From assembly GCA_019359695.1 (NCBI GenBank), contig JAHHGV010000036.1:17473-81472 (forward strand): 64,000 nt of DNA, read 5' to 3'. Numbering within the stretch: the stretch's first letter is position 1; the number at the start of each line of letters is the position of its first letter. The notes beneath the pieces are model-generated. The model saw only the letters and a list, made by a program, of their open reading frames with translations, was not told the origin of the DNA and did no database searches. The translations under genes were made by a program, and so were the position numbers. Positions 56,816 through 64,000 of the stretch are shown here, in pieces. The stretch is from Brasilonema angustatum HA4187-MV1. GTDB taxonomy: Bacteria; Cyanobacteriota; Cyanobacteriia; Cyanobacteriales; Nostocaceae.

Positions 56816-57889
56816 TTATTTTTGAGAAGTTTTTGTCTCGTTCGCTGTTGGTCCAACCACATTGGCAGTATTGACATTTTTCACCAGATCAGGATTTCCG
56901 CCTAGATTTTCAGCAATAATCCGCATATTGTTAACCATCATCCCAATGTATGTATGTTCAGGGTTGGTGTTTTCCATTGCATTAGCAGACCCCTTGCCAG
57001 GTAATTCATCATCAGCAGTGTTGGCTGTTTTCACCTTTGCTTCTCGGGCAATCTGCTCTTCTACCTTGCTGGGATAGACTTCTGAACCAAAGACGGCAGG
57101 AACGCCAACTTGACGAATTTGATTAATGAGTTTTGCCACATCTTGGGCAGAAGGCTCTTTAAAATCTGATGGTTGAATCGCACCAATGACTTGAAAGCCG
57201 TACTCTCTTGCCCAATACGCCCAAGAATCGTGGTAGGTCAAAAGTTTGCGATTTTTAGCTGGTATACTATCGACAACTGCACGATTTGCTTTATCTAGTG
57301 CATCCAGGCGTTGTAAATAGTTTTTCACATTAGTAGCGTAGTAATCCTTGCCAGCCGGATCTAACTGAGTTAACTGTTGGGCAGCTAATTTGGCGTAGGC
57401 TTCAGCGTATTTGGGATTCACCCACAAGTGGGGATTGGGATCACCTTTTTCTTTGGGAAAGCTGAAGTCGTAAATCCACTGACCTTGGGTAATAGTATTA
57501 CTGCCAAGTTCGTAAATATTAGTTTCTTTCGGCTTAGAAGCTTTTGCCAATTTTTCTGTCGGACTTTCCAAATGCAACCCATTGACGATGATTAACTTAG
57601 CTTTGGAGAGCAAATCAGCATCCGAAGGACGAGGCTCAAAGGTGTGTGAGTCAGTACCTTCAGGAATAATGCCTGTTACTTGGACACGCTCCCCTGCAAT
57701 ATTACTGACAATATTCGTTAATGGTGCTACAGTGGTGACAACTAAAGGCTTATTTTGAGCTTTTTGGTCTCTAGCCTGAGCAGGAGTAGCTGTTGCTTCT
57801 GGAGTAGGAGATACTGTTTGATTCCCTGGTGTACTGCAAGCGACCACTGAAAAGCTCAGTGCTAACACCATTGCAGAAATTTTTTTCAT
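56816..57889 (-). CDS. Zinc/manganese-binding lipoprotein of an ABC transporter
   Basis: A 357-residue lipoprotein (lipobox SVVACS, Cys near 18). A Thr/Pro/Gln linker leads into the A-I cluster fold: VVTTVAPLTNIVSNIAGERV, GTDSHTFEPRPSDADLL (first His), DPNPHLWVNP (second), LLTYHDSWAYWAREYGFQVI (third His), and TADDELPG (Asp). Three His plus an acidic residue favour zinc, but manganese cannot be excluded. First gene of the importer operon. Confidence 0.9.
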   Translation of the reverse strand: MKKISAMVLALSFSVVACSTPGNQTVSPTPEATATPAQARDQKAQNKPLVVTTVAPLTNIVSNIAGERVQVTGIIPEGTDSHTFEPRPSDADLLSKAKLIIVNGLHLESPTEKLAKASKPKETNIYELGSNTITQGQWIYDFSFPKEKGDPNPHLWVNPKYAEAYAKLAAQQLTQLDPAGKDYYATNVKNYLQRLDALDKANRAVVDSIPAKNRKLLTYHDSWAYWAREYGFQVIGAIQPSDFKEPSAQDVAKLINQIRQVGVPAVFGSEVYPSKVEEQIAREAKVKTANTADDELPGKGSANAMENTNPEHTYIGMMVNNMRIIAENLGGNPDLVKNVNTANVVGPTANETKTSQK

Positions 57890-58243
57890 TGGCAGTCAAT
57901 ATTAGCAATTTCTCTATCATTAGTAGAGAGTTTTTCTACATCAAAATGCAATCCCCTACCTGGGGATATGAGAAAAGTTTATAGTATATTTCGTCACTTC
58001 TGTTCTGAATCTTTTGCCTTATGTGTATACACGGCAGCTTGGAGTGACTCGGACTAGAAAGAGCTTTACATAACAGTAACTACAGGTTGATACTGCATCC
58101 GTTTTGATATCACAAAGGTGTAACTAGGTAAACCTGCACTTTGCTTACGTACACTTAAGATCAGGTGAATTATCCAAATATCAGCAAAAATGACTGAATC
58201 ATTAGGTTACTATTGTTTCGGTTTTATTGGTGGTAAGGTGTTA
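57890..58243. other. Gap between the metal importer and lipoprotein genes
   Basis: A divergent 350-nt gap that should hold both promoters. CTCTATCATTAGTAGAGAG (57911-57929) is an inverted repeat just upstream of the binding-protein gene and could be an operator. No other feature is seen. Confidence 0.4.
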
Positions 58244-58723
58244 ATGTCTGTTTGGCGTAGATATACCGTTATTATTCCTATTAGCTTGAGTATCGCTTTG
58301 TTAGTGACTGCGTGCAGTGAGAGCAAAGCCTCCCAATGTGAGCGACTGGTTAGCCTCATTAACAAAGGAAGTGACCTGATTGATAAAAATAAAGGTCAGC
58401 AGGTGACAACCAGCTTGCAACTATCCAAGGATTTGGAAGCTGTGACCAAAGAAATCAAGGAGCTAAATTTAAAAGACCCCAAGCTTCAGCAATTTCAGAG
58501 CAGTTTTGTCAAGGTGTTTGAGACTTTTAGTCAATCAATTGCTACAGCAGGTAAGGCTCTTGGTTCAGCTAAGACAGCTCAACCCTCATCAGAGGGTAGG
58601 GTCAAAATTCAAAAGGCAAGAGGAGAAATCGATACAGCACTAACAGCAGCCACAAATGCTGCGAAACAGTCTGATACTCTGGCATCTGAGCTTAACAAGT
58701 ACTGTAGTAGCGAATCAAAATGA
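58244..58723 (+). CDS. Small helical lipoprotein
   Basis: About 159 residues from ATG 58244 (AAGG upstream); the frame is open back to 58190. The signal IPISLSIALLVTAC ends at the lipobox Cys. The mature part is helical and charged: ESKASQCERLVSLINKGSDL and KEIKELNLKDPKLQQFQSSF, ending with NKYCSSESK. Looks like a cyanobacterial surface or periplasmic lipoprotein of unknown role. A solitary IS605-type end abuts its stop. Confidence 0.75.
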   Translation: MSVWRRYTVIIPISLSIALLVTACSESKASQCERLVSLINKGSDLIDKNKGQQVTTSLQLSKDLEAVTKEIKELNLKDPKLQQFQSSFVKVFETFSQSIATAGKALGSAKTAQPSSEGRVKIQKARGEIDTALTAATNAAKQSDTLASELNKYCSSESK

Positions 58724-58724
58724 G

Positions 58725-58760
58725 TTGACATTCCCCACGGCTTTTAGCCGGGGGATTCTT
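58725..58760 (-). mobile_element. Solitary IS605/TnpB-type right end
   Basis: TTGACATTCCCCACGGCTTT then TAGCCGGGGGATTCTT is the inverse of the GAATCCC..GGGANATGTCAA end found after tnpB at 37430. It begins 2 nt after the lipoprotein stop with no tnpB nearby, so either a relic or an end used in trans. The rest of the gap to 59019 shows no gene. Confidence 0.55.
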
Positions 58761-59019
58761 GCATCACGGGGAATCCAATGAATTTACCCGAAGCCGCGCA
58801 TGCAAGACCCGCCGTGTGCCGCACATTCGGTGATGAAAAACTTGTTCATGGTAAAGTGGCTCTGATTTACGCATTGGCTATACTAGTGAATTAGCCCGCT
58901 TGATTGATTGTTAAGCCTGTAGCCATTTTTACCACGAAATGCAGTTTTGACAATCAATCAGCTAGCTTATAACCATACGGAGAAATCGGAATCATTTACA
59001 CGTCTTCAAGGAAGTAGCT

Positions 59020-59691
59020 ATGAAAGGGGAACTGACTGAATTGATAGCCAAAGTCATAAAAGTTCTGCAAATCAATATAAGTTGGATGAGTTGGAACCTA
59101 TTTCTGGCTTTTATACCTTTGGCTTTGAGTGTTTGGTTGTTTCGCAATGGGCGCGGGCGATCTTGGGTTTGGTGGTTGGGATTTATAGTTTTCTATAGTT
59201 TTCTACCAAATGCACCTTACCTGCTGACTGATATCATTCATCTTATAGATGATATTCGTAGAATTCAGTCTGTATGGATCATAACCCTGATACTCATCCC
59301 GTTGTACTTGCTAGTTATTTTAGCTGGATTTGAAGCTTACGTTATATCTTTAATTAATTTAGGTTATTATTTACATCGCATTGGTAAGAGCAAATGGATC
59401 TTGTGGGTTGAGTTAATTACCCATGCTCTGTGTGCAGTGGGTGTTTATTGGGGACGTTTCTTACGTTTTAACAGCTGGGATTTTGTCACTCAACCGGATG
59501 AGGTACTCACTAAAGGTGTAGAGGACATTCTTGGTAAACAGCCCCTAGTGATTATTGCTATTACCTTTGGCATACTTGTCGGTCTACATTGGATTATGAA
59601 ACGAGTGACTTTGGTTTTTTTTTCGCAAAGGGGAAAAAACTTAACTAACAACTCAAAACATCTCAACTCAAACACGCGTAATGTTGAATAA
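59020..59691 (+). CDS. DUF1361 membrane protein
   Basis: A 223-residue protein with AGGAAG before the ATG. WNLFLAFIPLALSVWLF, WWLGFIVFYSFLPNAPYLLT, DIIHLIDDIR, then helix pairs around LIPLYLLVILAGFEAYVISL and ALCAVGVYWGRFLRFNSWD fit DUF1361, with about six membrane helices. Function unknown. A hairpin TTCTTGAA/TTCAAGAA (59704-59728) follows. Confidence 0.85.
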   Translation: MKGELTELIAKVIKVLQINISWMSWNLFLAFIPLALSVWLFRNGRGRSWVWWLGFIVFYSFLPNAPYLLTDIIHLIDDIRRIQSVWIITLILIPLYLLVILAGFEAYVISLINLGYYLHRIGKSKWILWVELITHALCAVGVYWGRFLRFNSWDFVTQPDEVLTKGVEDILGKQPLVIIAITFGILVGLHWIMKRVTLVFFSQRGKNLTNNSKHLNSNTRNVE

Positions 59692-59854
59692 CTAATTTTT
59701 CTATTCTTGAATTTTTCTTTTTCAAGAAAACCACAAACCAAAATCCAGCAGAAGGCAGCGAAAGCTGAGGTGATAAGGCAAGAGGATGATTGTGTTTATT
59801 TTATACGTAGCTTGCGCTTTCTAAAGAGGGTGAGAGGCTGACAACTCATAAGTC

Positions 59855-60202
59855 TTAATGTAAATTTTGCCACTCACCAGAAAAGATAGACTCAGTTGCA
59901 GTCGCGATTCTCAGCAAATCTTGCAGTAGTAAGGGCGACCATTGAACGCCCGCCTTGCGCCCTGCGGCAAAAAGTTGTTGAGTCCTTATGCTCAATAGAT
60001 ACAAGGCATAAGCTAATTTTTTGTCTACAACAGCAGTATCTTTTACACCTTCAAACACCACTTTCAATGCCAACAAAATCGAGGTAATCTGACCTGGTAT
60101 TGGTGATTGTCCCCGCTGTAGACGTATCAACAAGGCATCAGGGTTTTCCTCGTTATAAAGTGTTTGGTCAATCAAAAATTTGCAAGCGGTTTGGTAATTC
60201 AT
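59855..60202 (-). CDS. Conserved helical protein, unknown function
   Basis: A 115-residue protein from the ATG at 60202 (MNYQTACKFLIDQ). An upstream in-frame ATG at 60265 has a better SD (AAGG) but adds a Cys-rich, atypical start. NPDALLIRLQRGQSPIPGQI and LLALKVVFEGVKDTAVVDKK lead into LAYALYLLSIRTQQLFAAGR and SPLLLQDLLRIATATESIFS. I recall similar cyanobacterial proteins without a settled function. Divergent to tldD. Confidence 0.65.
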   Translation of the reverse strand: MNYQTACKFLIDQTLYNEENPDALLIRLQRGQSPIPGQITSILLALKVVFEGVKDTAVVDKKLAYALYLLSIRTQQLFAAGRKAGVQWSPLLLQDLLRIATATESIFSGEWQNLH

Positions 60203-60380
60203 GTTCGAGGGGCATCCATTACACCTTTGCCTACCTATTGCAACATTTGACTCGTGGATTAACATTTTACCTTGATAGCTCTACAAACGTGTCATATAAA
60301 AAGAATTCCCTGATTCAGTGGCAAGTCATACTGGCATAATTGCACAATAAAGGCAGTTCCTGATTGTTGTTGTCCGACAA

Positions 60381-61778
60381 ATGCCGACTTTACTTGCTGA
60401 CGCTCAAAACTTACTTTCTGACTTACTCAAGCGCTACTCATCCCGTGTAGATTATTTGATGATTCGTCTTGAAGAAGCTGAAGGAACGGATATTTTCTTA
60501 CGTGGCGACAAGGTAGAAACCCTTAGTGAAGGTATTTCCATTGGCGGACAGATTCGCGCCTGTCACAAAGGTGGATGGGGGTTTAGCAGCTTTAACCAAC
60601 TGGCGACAATTAGCGATCGCATTGAAGAAGCCATTACCGCCGCCAAAATCGTTGGTGAAGAAGAAACTATCTTAGCTCCCATTGACATTGTGCAAGCAGT
60701 GTGCACTATGCCATTAACTGGAAGCGATCCCCGGCAAATCTCGTTGAAAAAGAAAAAAGAATTGTGCGATCGCTACACGGAATTACTCAAAAGCGTTGAC
60801 AGCCGGATTACCACCACCTCTGTTCGTTATGGAGACAGCGCCCAAAGAGTTATCCTCGCCACCAGTGAAGGGACTTTGATTGAGCAATCTTGGGTAGATA
60901 TGGAAATGCGCTTCGCCGCCACAGCCAGAAACGGCGAAACTGTGCAAACAGGAAGAGAAACAACTGGTTCACGCAAAGCTTTTGAAGATTTGACGGCTTT
61001 GGATGAACAAGTCAAAGAAGCTGCACAAAGAGCAGTTGCAGCTTTATATCTGCCATCTGTCAAAGGTAATACTTATACTGTGGTGATAGATCCAATTCTT
61101 TCTGGGTTATTTGTTCACGAAGCCTTTGGGCATCTTTCCGAAGCAGATATGGCGTACGAAAACCCAGATTTGTTGGAAGTGATGACGATTGGGCGGCGGT
61201 TTGGACCAGAAGAATTGCAGATTTTTGATGGTGCAGCGCCCCAAGGACATCGAGGTAGCTATTTTTACGACGATGAAGGCACACCTGCAACCACAACTCA
61301 ACTTATAGAAAATGGGATTTTGACAGGACGTTTACATTCCCGCGAAACGGCTGGCAAATTGGACGAAGCGCCAACGGGTAATGCACGCTGTCTTAGTTAT
61401 CACTATCCTCCGATTGTACGGATGACAAATACCTGGATTAAACCGGGAAAAACACCTGTTGTGGACTTATTCAACGGTATAAAAGAAGGAGTTTACGCCC
61501 GTAACTGGTTGGGTGGAATGACGAATGGGGAAATGTTCACCTTTAGCGCTGGGGAAGCGTGGATGATTAGAAACGGTAAAATTGCTGAACCTGTCAAGGA
61601 TGTGACGCTTTCAGGGAATGTTTTTCAAACTTTAGCAGATATTGAGGCGATCGGCGATGACTTTTACTGGGATGAGTCCGGCGGTTGCGGTAAAGGTGGA
61701 CAAAATGGTTTGCCTGTAGGTTGCGGTGGTCCTAGTTTAAGGATACGTGATGTGGTGGTGGGAGGAGAAGCCGCTTAG
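60381..61778 (+). CDS. tldD: TldD metalloprotease
   Basis: A 465-residue protein of the TldD/PmbA family. The metal site HEAFGHLSEAD (HExxxH) is near residue 246; GSYFYDDEGTPATTTQLIEN and NWLGGMTNGEMFTFSAGEAW are typical, as is the C-terminal GQNGLPVGCGGPSLRI. TldD pairs with TldE/PmbA to trim peptides such as modified natural products and toxin partners. The partner gene is not in the window. Two intact Cys near the end (GGCGKGGQNGLPVGCGG) match the family. Confidence 0.93.
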   Translation: MPTLLADAQNLLSDLLKRYSSRVDYLMIRLEEAEGTDIFLRGDKVETLSEGISIGGQIRACHKGGWGFSSFNQLATISDRIEEAITAAKIVGEEETILAPIDIVQAVCTMPLTGSDPRQISLKKKKELCDRYTELLKSVDSRITTTSVRYGDSAQRVILATSEGTLIEQSWVDMEMRFAATARNGETVQTGRETTGSRKAFEDLTALDEQVKEAAQRAVAALYLPSVKGNTYTVVIDPILSGLFVHEAFGHLSEADMAYENPDLLEVMTIGRRFGPEELQIFDGAAPQGHRGSYFYDDEGTPATTTQLIENGILTGRLHSRETAGKLDEAPTGNARCLSYHYPPIVRMTNTWIKPGKTPVVDLFNGIKEGVYARNWLGGMTNGEMFTFSAGEAWMIRNGKIAEPVKDVTLSGNVFQTLADIEAIGDDFYWDESGGCGKGGQNGLPVGCGGPSLRIRDVVVGGEAA

Positions 61779-62304
61779 AGGAACACCCTCGCCCGCCCGG
61801 AAATCAATTTCACAGGCTTTTAGCTCAAGTCCATTAAAATGGACTCAAACCATTTACCAGTCGTCTTTAGACGACTTTCGCTATGAGCCTGGGGTTTCAA
61901 ACCCTAGGCGGTTGTTGAGCTTGTGAAGGTGAAGTTTGAGCTTCTGAGGTCAAAATTCCGTGTTGTGAGGGGTGAAGTTTGAGCTTCTGAGATCGGAGTT
62001 TCGTGTTCTGAGGTTGAAGCACCACAATGTCATCTCGTAATACAGTTCGGATAAGATCCCCCCGCCTACGGCGACCCCCTTAAAAAGGGGGTAAATGGGC
62101 AAAATAGCCCCCCTTTTTAAGTAAATCGGCAAAAATAGCCCCATACAGTTCGGATAAGATCCCCCCGCCTACGGCGACCCCCTTAAAAAGGGGGTAAATG
62201 GGCAAAACAGCCCCCCTTTTTAAGTAAATGGGCAAAATAGCCCCCCTTTTTAAGGGGGGTTGGGGGGATCTGCCTTGAGATAAACAAGCTAAAAACCCAC
62301 TTAC
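61779..62304. repeat. Tandem and inverted repeat field
   Basis: GGTGAAGTTTGAGCTTCTGA occurs twice (61929, 61971). A 103-nt unit starting TACAGTTCGGATAAGATCCC is repeated at 62041 and 62144, built of CCCCCTTAAAAAGGGGG hairpins. No gene. Confidence 0.8.
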
Positions 62305-63150
62305 TTAATTGCTTTCGTGCTCGTCTAACCAAGTCACTAAATCAGCTATTGATGACATTCTAAAAAGCGCTCTACCTAAAGCTTCTAACTGTTCTTTGTT
62401 GAAAACTTGAACTCGCTCAAGAATTGACGAATCAATTTCACCAAAGCGTTCATTAAGTAAAGACAGACAGAATCTAAGTTCTCCCTTCTGTTCTCCCTTC
62501 TGGAAAATATCCTGATAAATGACTGACTCTTGCATAATATCCTCGCTCAAAAATTGACGAATCAAGTTTTTCTCAAATTTCAAACCCGCTAATATTTCTG
62601 TGTAAGCTGCAATATTCTGCCTTGTCTCCTTATCCGAAATTCTAGCAACGCTCTGGGCAACCTGGGATAATAATGCTTGGGGTGAGTTTGTTTGCGTTAA
62701 GGGTGCTAACGGTAAGAGTGCAGGATTATTGAGAAATTGCACTGAATCTTGTTCCCACATCTGCAAAACGCGATAGCGATGAGTTGTCGTTTCACTGAGA
62801 TATTCTTCGGTGAAGGCAATTTCGTCATTTGTTTGTTGTAAAAAAATGACGACTTGGGTTACAGGGACTTTATACTGACGTATCAATCTGACAGAATAAT
62901 CCAACATCCGAAAAGAAATCGGTGTTTTAGATCTTGTTATGGTTTGAAATTCAATGTGTAAAATGCGGTTTTCTGTTTGCAGAAATGTCAAGGAATCAGC
63001 GCGAATTGGTTCAATGCTCAATTCTGTTTTTAAAACTTCGATGGTTCGGGGTTCAACCGCTAGCAACCAACGCGCAAAATCGGTTGGGTATTTTTCAGCT
63101 AAGATTTTACAGACGTTGTCGTAGCTCACAAATAAAAATCGAATTGACAC
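62305..63150 (-). CDS. Rpn-family PD-(D/E)XK nuclease-like protein with DUF4351 tail
   Basis: About 281 residues if the GTG at 63150 starts it (MSIRFLFVSYDNVCKILAEK); the frame is open to 63255 through a repeat. NILRILHIEFQT-like core (ENRILHIEFQTITRSKTPIS) and FRMLDYSVRLIRQYKVPVTQ belong to the Rpn/YhgA-type nuclease fold, and the C-terminus LRFCLSLLNERFGEIDSSIL is DUF4351-like. Such proteins are abundant in cyanobacteria and may stimulate recombination. A palindrome (AGATCCCCGAC..GTCGGGGATCT, 63170-63210) lies upstream. Confidence 0.8.
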   Translation of the reverse strand: MSIRFLFVSYDNVCKILAEKYPTDFARWLLAVEPRTIEVLKTELSIEPIRADSLTFLQTENRILHIEFQTITRSKTPISFRMLDYSVRLIRQYKVPVTQVVIFLQQTNDEIAFTEEYLSETTTHRYRVLQMWEQDSVQFLNNPALLPLAPLTQTNSPQALLSQVAQSVARISDKETRQNIAAYTEILAGLKFEKNLIRQFLSEDIMQESVIYQDIFQKGEQKGELRFCLSLLNERFGEIDSSILERVQVFNKEQLEALGRALFRMSSIADLVTWLDEHESN

Positions 63151-63233
63151 CGAATATAATTTTATTATCAACAAGATCCCCGACTCCCTTAAAAGTTGTC
63201 GGGGATCTGTGCCCTCACTGCGCGGTGTCCTCC

Positions 63234-64000
63234 ATGCTGACAACTCCCCGCACAACCCGCAAGCCTTCCCCCGTTCTGCTTTTTCTTTTCACCTTTTTAT
63301 TGATTCTTTTCTTCTCCCTTTCTTGGGTGAGTGCCCAAGAAGAACCCAAGCCCAAGCCGCAAGGCTGGGAGATTGACGGTATTATGGCTGCGCTTGATGA
63401 CAGCTACCCCAAGGTGAAAGCATTGGCTTTGGACAAATTAGGTGAATATGAACTGCAAGACTGGAAATCTATGGCGGGGAAGAAACCGGAGGATGTTGGG
63501 AAAATTGCTGTCGATCTCCTCAAAGATAAAACCGTTGACTCTTCTGTTCATTCCACTGCAGCACAAGCTTTGGGGAAATTGGGGGATGCAGCCAAACCCT
63601 ACGTCAAAGACATCGCCGACATCCTCAAAGATAAAACCGTTGACTCTTCTGTTCGTTCCACTGCAGCACAAGCTTTGGGGAATTTCGGGGAAGCTGCCAA
63701 ACCCTACGTCAAAGACATCCTCGACTTCCTCAAAGATAAAACCGTTGACTCTTCTGTTCGTTCCACTGCAGCAGAAGCTTTGGGGAAATTGGGGGATGCA
63801 GCCAAACCCTACGTCAAAGACATCGCCGACATCCTCAAAGATAAAACCGTTGACTCTTCTGTTCGTTCCGCTGTAGCAGAAGCTTTGGGGAATTTGGGCG
63901 ATGCAGCCAAACCCTACGTCAAAGACATCGCCGACATCCTCAAAGATAAAACCGTTGACTCTTCTGTTCGTTACAGTGCAGCACAAGCTTTGGGGAATTT
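63234..64000 (+). CDS. Secreted HEAT-repeat protein (runs off right edge)
   Basis: An open frame from ATG 63234 to the window end, so about 255 residues are visible. A hydrophobic signal (LLFLFTFLLILFFSLSWVSA) ends near residue 35. From about residue 95, near-identical 35-residue helical repeats follow (KDIADILKDKTVDSSVRSTA, AQALGNFGEAAKPYV), encoded by 105-nt DNA repeats at 63519, 63624, 63729, 63834 and 63939. HEAT repeats form protein-binding solenoids; location outside the membrane is expected. Opposite-strand frames here are shadows of the repeat. The SD is weak. Confidence 0.85.
   Translation, partial: MLTTPRTTRKPSPVLLFLFTFLLILFFSLSWVSAQEEPKPKPQGWEIDGIMAALDDSYPKVKALALDKLGEYELQDWKSMAGKKPEDVGKIAVDLLKDKTVDSSVHSTAAQALGKLGDAAKPYVKDIADILKDKTVDSSVRSTAAQALGNFGEAAKPYVKDILDFLKDKTVDSSVRSTAAEALGKLGDAAKPYVKDIADILKDKTVDSSVRSAVAEALGNLGDAAKPYVKDIADILKDKTVDSSVRYSAAQALGN

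Noticed and set aside
63438..63986. Minus-strand repeat protein opposite the HEAT gene
   Set aside because: It mirrors the plus-strand HEAT repeats, which have a signal peptide and a sensible helical pattern; the minus frame has neither.

Overview
The window comes from a filamentous, probably heterocyst-forming cyanobacterium (order Nostocales). Supporting signs are frequent HIP1 octamers (GCGATCGC), short tandem heptamer repeats (TTAAGCG, TAACTGA, CTAACGA types), many shuffled palindromic repeats between genes, phycobilisome genes (ApcA-like, NblA), an orange carotenoid protein, high-light-inducible proteins (HLIPs), bilin-type GAF domains and a cyanobacterial atpB-atpC pair. Genus cannot be assigned from the sequence alone. 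It is a chromosomal mix of core and accessory loci. I saw no tRNA, rRNA or CRISPR array.

Layout. 1-4.1 kb (minus): a dynamin-like GTPase followed by an Hsp70/actin-fold ATPase that runs off the left edge. 5.2-12.2 kb (mostly minus): a DUF3134 protein, a small membrane protein with an apparent frameshift, an HTH-NACHT NTPase, a PRC-barrel stress-type protein with a small membrane partner, a tiny Lys-rich plus-strand gene, and a four-helix membrane protein. 13.5-18.3 kb (plus): a compact photoprotection/phycobilisome-remodelling island. It holds a receiver lacking its phospho-Asp, an OCP with Gln at the site of the usual Arg155, an SH3-like small protein, a truncated HLIP, a small membrane protein, NblA, an intact HLIP, a decayed FtsH end and an ApcA paralogue. 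Two copies of a structured leader sit in front of the two halves of the island. 19.1-29.9 kb (plus): a complete Pix/Tax-type phototaxis operon (PATAN-receiver, CheY, CheW, soluble MCP with five GAF domains, CheA-receiver, CheW).

30-42 kb: a peptidoglycan-binding small protein, a SirB1-type protein, a PaoABC-type molybdenum aldehyde oxidoreductase, an IS605-type TnpB element, ATP synthase beta/epsilon, RecF and MgtC. 42.7-52.6 kb: a PEP synthase-like enzyme carrying an in-frame insertion of intergenic repeat DNA, a large repeat field, an ISL3 transposase fragment, a Tat-exported multicopper oxidase, and a CbiMNQO cobalt/nickel importer whose cbiN-cbiQ-cbiO genes overlap. 52.7-64 kb: a globin with a C-terminal membrane anchor, a DUF3050 protein, a Zn/Mn-type ABC importer, a lipoprotein, a DUF1361 membrane protein, TldD, an Rpn-family nuclease-like protein and a secreted HEAT-repeat protein running off the right edge.

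The most promising material for new biology is the photoprotection island with its duplicated leader and unusual OCP/receiver pair, the dynamin-Hsp70 pair, the PEP synthase with captured repeats, the TnpB with a displaced catalytic Glu and no zinc ribbon, the membrane-tethered globin, and MITE/REP-like families that have split or entered genes. Functional statements come from reading motifs by eye; no database search was run.
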